Shown: positions 56,191 to 64,000 of the stretch, in pieces
Numbering within the stretch: position 1 is the stretch's first letter
Layout of the letters: each line of letters starts with the position of its first letter
NCBI GenBank assembly: GCA_012845835.1
Contig: JABAKD010000011.1
Coordinates: forward strand, 4,386,697-4,450,696
Origin: Undaria pinnatifida
Lineage: Eukaryota > Sar > Phaeophyceae > Laminariales > Alariaceae
Length of the DNA stretch: 64,000 nucleotides
Reading direction: 5' to 3'
Made by a program: the position numbers and the translations under genes
The notes under the pieces: generated by a model
The model's database searches: none
Told to the model about the DNA's origin: nothing
Seen by the model: the letters and a program-made list of their open reading frames with translations, nothing else

Positions 56191-56627
56191 TTTTTATTTT
56201 TCGTCATTTATTTACTGTCAGCACAAATTTCCAATCCGTCATTATAGCTGTCTTGGGAGGATCACTGGTCGCGGAGATGATATGTCACGACGCTTGCCCA
56301 CACTGCAGCGTGTGCACTGGCAAGGCTGCGTCCTCCCTGCTGGCGGTGGTGTTAGTGTTGGTGGTGGTAGTGGCGGTGACAGTGTGTGCAGACGGAGGTA
56401 TAGGTGCACGAGGCTCTTGGAAACTACATTCAGCGTCCGATTGGGTGATCTCGTTTCTGTGTTAGTATTCCGTTTCGTGGTTGTGACATCGCCATCAGCA
56501 GGAGGTCTAGGATTTTGGTGACGTTTCCTGCAGCCTTTCTATAATGGCAATTTTCCTTTCGTTTGCACTTGCTTCACGTTAAGATTGTCCGCCTCGGATT
56601 TGTGCGTAGAAGTGTTGCTGCTTAATG

Positions 56628-56866
56628 CAGCTGGTGGAGATGAAGCAGTTCCAGGCTACCGTACAACACGCAAGAGGATACACTCCCTCGGACGAACTGA
56701 ATCTCAAAGACGATTTTCTCGACAACGGAGATAGTGCAAACAAAACGCCGAGCGACGCGTCTATGGAACGATTTCGCCGGGATCTTTCCAGAAGTCGCCC
56801 TTTTCGTTGTGTGTGCCCCCCTGGTTTTGGAGGCGAATCGGCTTTGAAAACTCGCCCAGGTGGTGT
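56628..56866 (+). CDS. Candidate exon, unidentified
   Basis: The acceptor-like GTTGCTGCTTAATGCAG precedes LVEMKQFQATVQHARGYTPS, then DELNLKDDFLDNGD and SMERFRRDLSRSRPF; a donor-like CCCAG|GTGGTG follows. Hydrophilic, low in stops, no recognised family. Confidence 0.25.
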
Positions 56867-57199
56867 GTGTTTCCTGCGTGCTACACGCGGCAGTAGCTGT
56901 CTCACGCCCCTCACTCCGTGACGCTCCACTACTGTGTGTAGTTATCGTTTTCAGTTCGTAGCGGTGCCGTGCCAGCTCATTACGTCATCGAGGAAAGTGC
57001 TGCTACTAGTAGTTTTGCAGCACAGGGGGGCGATAGCGGCTGTTCGGCACACGTTTTCGACCAAGCGACGATTCCAGACACGGGGTCATTATATTTCAGG
57101 GGCCATCACAACCTATAACCGCCGAACGCCATGGTCGAAGTAGGATTGAGTCCAGCCGCACGGTAATACAACAAAACTGTGATTCGAGCTACACGGCAT

Positions 57200-57720
57200 G
57201 ATAATCTGTGCACTTCTGTCCTGCCGTTGCGTGGTGCTGCATTCACCAAGACGTGCTCACCAATCACTACAAAATGAAAATCATAGTGTAAGAGGCGCAA
57301 ACTCATCTGAATTCCCCACTGTTGCTTTAGCCCGATTTAGGTTCCTTTGTATTCATGCAGCTTGTCGGGAGGGCGCTACAGTAGATGATACTCGGCTGAA
57401 CCCATTATCGCGAACTCCACCACGACTGCAAGTTCACATATAGAACGTAAGCCTACATAAACCAAGCCGTGTTAGGTTCACCAATCACAACAAAACAAAG
57501 ATCACGCCGTGAAGAGCACGAAAACGATGAAGACTCCACGTTTTTAGCGCCCGGTATTAAGGCCCCTCAGCTTGCGCTAAAAACGTTTTTAGTTTCATCA
57601 ATCGCTCACTGGAAAAAAACATCCTGTGAAGGGAGCGAAATTATGAAGGCACCACAGTTTTTATGCCTGGAGTTAGGCACCTCCTGTACCCTTAACTTGC
57701 TGGGGGAGCGCTTAACCCTC
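57200..57720 (+). repeat. Degenerate repeats with TTCACCAATCAC words
   Basis: TTCACCAAGACG/TTCACCAATCAC-type starts recur near 57240, 57478 and 57592, followed by related GTGAAGAGCACGAAAACGAT segments. No gene recognised. Confidence 0.45.
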
Positions 57721-57950
57721 GGCTTCCCCCAATATCTTGGACCCACCTACGGCTGCAAGCTCGCATGACCCGAGTTACGGTCAGGAGGGGGTAATCCCAG
57801 GTCACTAGCGCAAACGGCCCGGTATCTCACTCAAACAGATGGGCGTAACACATGTCTCCATGGCGGTGCATATCGCAGAACACAAAGTAGCGCAACAGCT
57901 TACAGCTTGCAAGTACACAGGCTAGACTCTTGAGCGAGTGACCCAGGGCC

Positions 57951-58370
57951 GACGAGATTTCTAAGATACCCTAAACGTTCTCTCCTACCATGGCCATTGT
58001 CACATATGGAACGTAAGCCTGTGGACAAGGTCTCCTCGCTCCTGAAATCTCTGGAAGGAAACGCCGCCTGCCTTTCTCATGCCACCGTCGCTGTGTATCG
58101 TTTCACCCTCCCCCACTCCGAGCGTTCCGATGAAACCGTCAACCACGCCTTCCAATGCTCGACGAGATTTCTAAGATACCCTAAACGTTCTTTCCTACCA
58201 TGGCCATTGTCACATATGGAACGTAAGCCTGTGGGCAAGGTCTCCTCGCTCCTGAAGTCTCTGGAAGGAAACGCCGCCTGCCTTTCTCATGCCACCGTCG
58301 CTGTGTATCGTTTCACCCTCCCCCGCTCCGAGCGTTCCGATGAAACCGTCAACCACGCCTTCCAATGCTC
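57951..58370 (+). repeat. 210-bp in-frame tandem duplication
   Basis: GACGAGATTTCTAAGATACC at 57951 recurs at 58161 (offset 210, 70 codons). Only about five differences are visible. See the overlapping frame. Confidence 0.9.
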
Positions 58371-58452
58371 GGTCAGGCACAGCAGGAATCAGGCACTTGA
58401 CGAAACGGAACATCGATCGCCGATCGACCAATCCGGCTTCATCAGGCTGTAG
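57997..58452 (+). CDS. Frame with two 70-residue repeats, unidentified
   Basis: Reads SHMERKPVDKVSSLLKSLEG..VAVYRFTLPHSERSDETVNH twice, then HSRNQALDETEHRSPIDQSG. Three of the roughly five differences change amino acids (D/G, H/R, S/F), and the minus strand is also open in parts, so coding is unproven. Start and gene limits unknown. Confidence 0.3.
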   Translation: MSHMERKPVDKVSSLLKSLEGNAACLSHATVAVYRFTLPHSERSDETVNHAFQCSTRFLRYPKRSFLPWPLSHMERKPVGKVSSLLKSLEGNAACLSHATVAVYRFTLPRSERSDETVNHAFQCSVRHSRNQALDETEHRSPIDQSGFIRL

Positions 58453-58882
58453 AAGGGTCCGGAGAACTTGTCGGGCAAGATCGATTCAAGGGGAGACAAC
58501 GCGGCAGGATTATCGGCAAGGGAAGCGGCGAAACTTCGGTGAGTTCAGACCCTCAATATATAGTATGATTTCTTCGTGATAATTATGTTATCCTTCAACG
58601 ACGTGTCGTACGAATTGCAGTCCGATATTAATCGAATATCCTCACGTACAGCAGAATATCTTCAACCAGATACCACCCTAAGCCATAAGTTCCCGCTTTT
58701 GCCTCCTTGAAGGCTGCTCCTTACACCCCCCTTGTAAGTGGGTAATTATTAAATCATACCCACCCAATTTTGAGTAGGACAGCGCAACTGAAAGCTCGTT
58801 TTTTGCTATGTGATCTTGTTGAGCTACGTTCGCAAAGTCAGTACGTTCGCCGTGCCTGATGTCGAGCTGTTAAGGATCTCAC

Positions 58883-59122
58883 CGCTGAAACAACATAAGC
58901 ACACTCGCCTTCCTCTTTCTCTGATCTGGGAGCCGAGTTAGAGAACACCCAAAACACGTGGACGAAATCTTCGAAGGTAAGAGCGCCAAAAATCCGCTGA
59001 GCCTTTTTCTTGCCTTTTCCCTCTCCCCTATTGCGCTCGTCGCCGTCGCTTCGAGGGCCACGAAGGAGCTTGTTTTCAAAGAGGCGGTCGATGTAGGCCC
59101 CCACAAATACATTTGTTGCCAC
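58883..59122 (-). CDS. Exon resembling PP2A B'' regulatory subunit (TONNEAU2/PPP2R3C type)
   Basis: A strong acceptor (TTGCTCTCTCTTTACTAG) precedes 59122 and a strong donor (GCG|GTGAGA) follows 58883; 80 codons, phase 0 at both ends if the donor is right. YIDRLFENKLLRG matches the F-I-D-R-V-F-E-x-x-x-R-R-G block and LTFEDFVHVFWVFSN the following D-F-x-S-F-L-x-F-V-L-A-L-E-N block of B'' subunits, which target protein phosphatase 2A. A lysine-rich insertion separates them. Other EF-hand proteins (calcineurin-B/CIB type) are the alternative. No calcium loop is visible, and neighbouring exons were not found. Confidence 0.4.
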
Positions 59123-59974
59123 CTAGTAAAGAGAGAGCAACCACGATGCATAGCATGGCTCACAAGACAGACGGCTCGGAGCTGGGGCATGGCGTACAAC
59201 ACAGCACAAAGCCCATATATCATACAGAGTTGTTGATGCACTACAAACACCTTGGCAGGGCATACTCATAATAAAACATAATGTCACTGTTATTAGGCCG
59301 TATCTATGAGTAGTGGCGGCCATATACCATGCTAATAGCTAGAAGAGCATTCTCTAGGCGGCGACACAACGGCGTTATCTGAGTAAAACTTTTGACTTCA
59401 CGACTGTGTCACTGACCCGACTACGAGCACGAGATGGTCACATGGAGCACGGCTGGCTGTAGGCCTCTTGATGTAACTATGCTAAAGAAGAGAGATACAT
59501 GGCGTTTACGGGAAAAAAAACATTAGTTTACATTTTCACTTCTTTAGCTGTTTATCGGTTGCAACAGCGCTTCAGCTTTCATTCACTACATCCAACGAAC
59601 GAAATATATTTGCTGCCACCAGCCAGTGAAATCCCATGGGCCGGTACAACAGTTCACCTCTGAAAAGCTGCCCCAATCCAAACAAGTTTTCATTTCGAAG
59701 TACTGAGGTCATACCTCAGGTTGGCAGCAGAAGGCCGCCTTCGTGATGGTGCCAGAGTCCCCCGCCTGGGTATCGACTAAAGAGGCAAACCTTTTCTCCA
59801 AGCGCTTGGTTTGGCTTTGATTATCTGCGCTTGCGGTTCGGCAATCGGTTCGAGCTCATAACGTATATTTTGTGTGATTAAAATGTGATTATATCTCATG
59901 TCACTAGCCCAGTACCAAATGCTCTTACCCGAGGCTACAAAGCAGAAGGGGGGGCGCACATTATTTTAATTCGA

Positions 59975-60480
59975 CATGGCTCGTGATGGAAGCCCCCTTG
60001 GCTTGTCATGGCGTCTCATGGCACTGCCATGGGCTTCCATGAGATTGCCATGGGTTTCCATGGCACTGACTGCCATGACATACCATGAACTTTGTCACGG
60101 CAAACATTTTCATGGCAAACACTTTCATGGCAATGCCATGAAAAATCTCATGGCGGTTCCATGGGAGATGCCATGGCACTGCCATAGGACTGCCATTGCA
60201 ATGCTATGACACCATGGCACAGCCATGTCAGTTCCATGGCTAATCCAACGGCACTCTCATGGACCGCAGTTGGACTGACATGGGAGCTCAAGGGCAGTAA
60301 ATGGAAGCCCATAATAGTTCATGGCAGTGTCATGCCTTTTTAGGACGATACTTCTATGGCGGTCCATGGAAGGTCATGAAAATCCATGCCAACGCCATGA
60401 CCACCCTCCACATAACAGCCATAGGAGTTCCACCAAGACACATGGCGGTACCTAAAAGGCCCATGAAAGCGCATGTCTAT
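59975..60480 (+). repeat. CCATGG-rich palindromic repeat block 1
   Basis: Dense, irregular array of CCATGG, GCCATGGCACTGCCATGG and TTTCATGGCAA words with 8-25 base spacing. Self-complementary overall, so both strands read alike. No frame conserved. Confidence 0.8.
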
Positions 60481-60779
60481 CCACGGTAGCTGTGGTCAAT
60501 TTCAATCTTGCAAATCGACTCAGGCTATCCCGACCCCACGCGTAATAACCCTAATCCAAACGCGGATTCAAAACCTTGGGGGGACTCGAGATCGGCAAGG
60601 GTGGTCGCGCGGCTCTGCAGCGTGTTTTCGTGACGTTTTCCAAAAAAATAATTACACTAACAACCTGCAGGATTTGTTTTGCAAGGCCGTCCTGTAGGAA
60701 GTTTTTGCAAGGTCGTCCTGCATTTATGCCGAGTCACAGTGCATGGGGGTTGATGAAGAAAGTTCAACGGTAGCATAGT

Positions 60780-60905
60780 TACCGCAGCCCATGACAGTGT
60801 GGCAGTGTGCCCTTGCGGCGTGCCATGGTGCGTGCCAGTTTCATGGCACCGCCATGGCCCTGCATGACAGTGCCATGTCAATGCCATGGATATGTCGAAC
60901 AATGT
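60780..60905 (+). repeat. CCATGG-rich palindromic repeat block 2
   Basis: GCCATGGTGCGTGCCAGTTT, CACCGCCATGGCCCTGCATG and CAATGCCATGG. Short island of the same type. Confidence 0.75.
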
Positions 60906-60984
60906 GCCTCGTTGACCGCTGCGAAGGTGTAGCCTACTGGGCTATTGGCCAACGATTAACCGATTAGTCAGCCCAGAGTAAGTC

Positions 60985-61290
60985 CTGTCGACCCGGTGGC
61001 GTATCAGATTATCCTCGAGCCTGGTATAGGTCAGTTTCGTGAGTTCGAATCCCCCCGAGTGCATACTCGTATAAATTCGTGGGGACTTTTTCTTGTGCAC
61101 AAAGTGACTTGCGGAAAGCGCGAGAGCGTGATTTAGCAACACTCGATGAAAAATCGACAAGCAGTGGGATTGCTGAACCCTATGCGCGATAAAAATGGAA
61201 CGCAAGAACCGTGGGGGAGAAGGGACGACACCTGTGACCACGGCTTGTCCAGAAGCTAGCAAGTAGATGTGTGTGAAAAAAAAAAAAGTT
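60985..61290 (+). mobile_element. tRNA-derived SINE, copy 5
   Basis: GTGGCGTATCAGATTATCC (box A), GAGTTCGAATCCCCCCGAG (box B) and an A12 tail at 61277. Very close to the 4.6-kb copy. Confidence 0.85.
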
Positions 61291-61914
61291 CTACGTAGCA
61301 GGCATAACTGCTGGCACCACCCCCTGTTGGTTATATAACACTGCTCCACGGGGCCACTCAGTCGCAGTGATTACTATAACCAACAACATATATGTTGAGA
61401 AATGCCACCAGATGGTACTCCGCAGTAGGCTGCAAAGGCTGGTGCAGGTGGCCGTAAGACCGACCGAGCAGACACGCTGTGTCGAGGATGCGAAGAGTTG
61501 ATGACGCTTGAAAAAGGTGCCACTTGTGGGCAAGAAAACCTTAGGACGATGAACTGTGATAAGTTCAGATGCTGGATGACAAGTGTGAGCAGGAGAGGGA
61601 GCTGCACCTTGTTTCATCGACTTCAACCGAGTTTCTAGTTCCAGAACCCTACGTGTACGAGGTCTAGATTACTGATTGTGCTCGAGAAGCCTACAGACGG
61701 TTTCTGGACTGTCAAGAACTTCCCTTGTTATTAATAGTTCTCGAATAATCCTAAGATAAGATCTTCGTAGAACCCTCACCCTAGAACATAAAACCACGAT
61801 TACAGGGACAGCGATTCCTGTAGTGAACAACATCAATATCACGGCTGCTGATTTCAGTGCGGCGTAACTTGGTACTTGGAATCCGGTAGGTTTCGCCTTT
61901 GCTACGATATGCAT
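61291..61914 (-). pseudogene. Small membrane-protein-like frame with one internal stop
   Basis: ATG at 61914, with an in-frame TAG two codons upstream. SAAVILMLFTTGIAVPVIVV is a clear membrane span, followed by a basic, helical stretch (RVRVLRRSYLRIIRELLITR). A TAA at 61669-61671 interrupts; the same frame then continues (RPRTRRVLELETRLKSMKQG) to 61291. The charged helix on both sides of the stop suggests a single broken coiled-coil protein. No family recognised. Confidence 0.3.
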
Positions 61915-62199
61915 CGACTACGATAATACGATGGCAACGTCACACTGATTAACAACTCTGAGGGCTACCTGCTACTGCTTTGGCGCTGCAGCAAGTGCTA
62001 ACAGGGAGCTGTACATTCGCTACTGAACGTTGATAATGGCCATAGGTTGATGATACCTATTTCATAACAATATACACTTTCGAGTTCATCGAATCTCGGC
62101 GGCCTTTTGTCAGTGATCTCCGGGGTAACCCTGCGCCATGGACTGCTCTACTTGTAGGGAAGTCAGAACCTTTGAGCCCTTTTCAACCCAAAAAAAGTG

Positions 62200-62272
62200 T
62201 CATCGTGCTGGGACTCGAACCTACACACGGCATGCTCAGGAGCAAACGGTCTACCTACTACGCCACAGTTTA
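62200..62272 (-). tRNA. tRNA-like sequence, probably a tRNA-derived relic
   Basis: The minus strand carries TGGCGTAGTAGG, a perfect box A, and GGTTCGAGTCC, a perfect box B, about 40 bases apart, then T7 as a Pol III terminator near 62191-62197. The acceptor arms do not pair and the anticodon stem is poor, so it is not a functional tRNA. A SINE head or pseudogene is likely. Confidence 0.4.
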
Positions 62273-62764
62273 CTGGCCGAACGGCGGTGCCTTGGGGGAC
62301 GCATCGGTGGTGTACGTACACGAGCCTCCCCGATCTTCGATCCAATGTGTGGGGATATGGGGGGATATTATGTCGCATACCTGGCACCTGGTATTTACCA
62401 GTATACGTAAGTTTTTTACGAATCACGCGTCGCGCTGAAGTGTTTCTTGAAAAAAAATGTTTGAAGCGAGATTCAAACCCCGATCCACGACGACGTCAAG
62501 CGTCAGAGTGAAACCTCCCTCCTGGTCTGCAGCACCAGCGAGAAGCAATATGCCGTGCGCCGTGGACGCCAAGTGTGAGAGTGCTAGATCTACGTTGTCG
62601 GTGAATAGTTAGGCAATCACTCAGGCCAGAGTAAGCCTTACCATAACAGACAGATGCTTGCCCAGCCTGGATTTCGGACTTGGGAAAGGATATGACAATT
62701 CCTTGTAAATCCCAGCTTGGATTTAGCGTTATCCGTAGGTGTACTGTACTCTGCACCCTGCCGC

Positions 62765-63395
62765 CTGTGCCGCGACACGCCATGACACTGCTATGAAGGC
62801 CCATGGCGCCATGTACGTGCAATGGCTGCCATGGCACTGCCACCAGCAATGGTACTGGCATGGTACGTGATGGTTCCGCCATGAAAGCTGATGACATTCC
62901 CAAGGCACGTGCCACAGCATGCGCCACGACACCGCCATGGTACGCCACAAGGATACACTGCGGTGGGCTTAGGGTTAGGGTCAGGGTTAGGGGTGGCATG
63001 GCACGGCAAAGTCACGTGCCACGGCAAGCGACACGGCAAATTCACGTGCCACGGCAAGCGCCACGGCACCGCCATGGTACACCACGAAGATACATTGCCA
63101 TGGGAATAGGGTTAGGACGAGGGTTAGGAGTGCCCAAAAGCAAGCGATGCTCGTGGCAGGCACAATGTGGTGGCTGGTGGCAATGGCAGTCGCACGGCAA
63201 CGACTGTCCCAGGACAGTGACATGGAACCTCCCATGGCACTGCGTGGTACATTTTCATGGTAGTTCCATGAAAAAATTCAGGGCATGTCATGGCGGCAGT
63301 CGGTGCCATGAAAACCGAGGCATGGCCATGAGCCCGTGGTACTGTCATGGCATTGCCATGTGTGCTCACCATAGATAAAGTTCGTGATAGCCCAT
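62765..63395 (+). repeat. CCATGG-rich palindromic repeat block 3 with TTAGGG words
   Basis: Same word set as at 60 kb. Two similar sub-blocks (CACGGCAAGCG, CACCGCCATGGTAC.CCAC.A) surround GGGTTAGGGTCAGGGTTAGG (62970) and AGGGTTAGGACGAGGGTTAG (63109). Confidence 0.8.
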
Positions 63396-63421
63396 GACGA
63401 AGAAGGCGCAAAGCGCATTTA

Positions 63422-63687
63422 GGCTACGGTAGGGGGGTCCCCTTTTAGGCCTTTTATTTCAGTGGCTAGGGGTCACTCGCGCGAGTAACCCCTATGTTAT
63501 AATGCGATCTTGTGTTTTCTTCATGTTTTACATTGACGAAATCAATCCGCAATGCCAAGGTGATCTAAGCCGCGCCAAAACAGGTGCCTAAACCAATTTC
63601 ATCCGTGACGTACACAGCCACTCGTGCGAGTGGCTCAAACACAACAGTGAAAATGGGGGTACCCCCCCTACCGTAGCCTTGGTCATA
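63422..63687. mobile_element. 257-bp inverted-repeat element (MITE), copy 2
   Basis: Opposite orientation to 1125-1381, same ends GGCTACGGTAGGG/CCCTACCGTAGCC, interior shared throughout (ACTCGCGCGAGTAACCCCTA, GACGAAATCAATCCGCAATG). About 266 bp here. Confidence 0.75.
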
Positions 63688-64000
63688 ATACCCGGCAGAT
63701 ATTATAGGTGTCAGGAATAACAGTATCGAGTGTACGAGTACATGCATGCATGATTTTGAGCGGATTCGGGTTTCCGAGCCTGTCCGCGCAGCATCATCAA
63801 CGGAACACAGGCGGACGCATGCAAGCGTCATTTTCTCGTGGTATAGATACCAACGTCTCACATTTAGGCTTCCTGGAGTCCTCTACGGGATTCATTGCGT
63901 GTCCGCGCCGTCCGCGCTGATCTCTCTTGTGCAGGTCGATATCTTGATATTTAGTGGGTGCTGTCCGTTACGGTTCAAATACATGTTGTGCAGTAGGGGT
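63688..64000. other. Window end, no gene recognised
   Basis: No exon, element or repeat recognised. Confidence 0.4.

Noticed and set aside
62200-62272. Functional tRNA gene
   Set aside because: Box A and B are perfect, but acceptor and anticodon stems do not pair; listed only as tRNA-like.
62965-63130. Chromosome end
   Set aside because: Only a few imperfect TTAGGG words, followed by ordinary interspersed sequence.

Overview
This is an intron-rich, repeat-laden stretch of a nuclear eukaryotic genome. There are no operons or bacterial gene arrays. The few coding exons are short, have clean GT-AG borders with matching phases, and are separated by kilobases of transposon debris and simple repeats. 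TTAGGG-like words are scattered through it. The organism cannot be fixed from the window. The proteasome gene with a ~12.7 kb intron, the class-I-myosin-type tail and the TONNEAU2-type PP2A exon suggest an intron-rich protist or alga; a stramenopile (brown-algal type) is my best guess, as inference only.

Region by region: 0.8-17.9 kb (+) is a four-exon gene for the 20S proteasome beta-1 subunit (PSMB6 type), the best-supported gene here. Its first intron holds a 257-bp inverted-repeat element, a 442-bp and a 155-bp tandem duplication, a 1,023-bp Tc1/mariner-like element with TA target duplication, a tRNA-derived SINE, a 2.5-kb satellite with a 43-bp period, a degraded LINE reverse transcriptase, a polypyrimidine microsatellite with a 500-base assembly gap, and a decoy copy of exon 2. 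18-21.4 kb holds small elements, including an inverted pair of ~375-bp LTR miniatures (TRIMs) with tRNA-like interiors, then an (ATT)n microsatellite. 21.4-27.7 kb is a full-length but dead Ty1/copia retrotransposon on the minus strand, inserted in that microsatellite with a 5-bp target duplication.

28-32 kb is mostly simple repeats and dispersed elements. 32.5-43.9 kb (minus) carries exons that join in phase and resemble a class I myosin TH1 lipid-binding tail; the introns contain poly-C-studded duplications, ~420-bp tandem repeats and a 500-bp GGGA microsatellite. 44-52 kb has diverged segmental duplications around two head-to-tail SINEs and an exon-like 60-codon frame. 52.3-53.3 kb (minus) encodes a C2H2 zinc-finger/acidic protein of unknown role. 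56-59 kb has candidate exons, a 210-bp in-frame tandem duplication and one minus-strand exon resembling a PP2A B'' regulatory subunit. 60-63.4 kb is dominated by CCATGG-rich palindromic repeats, a fifth SINE, a small membrane-protein-like frame, a tRNA-like sequence and a second copy of the 257-bp element seen at 1.1 kb.

I find no gene cluster or defence-type system. The notable signals are structural: two satellite-like families built of short palindromes, TRIMs carrying Pol III-like boxes, a dispersed repeat that keeps a protein-like peptide, and partial exon copies lying beside their parent exons in two unrelated genes.
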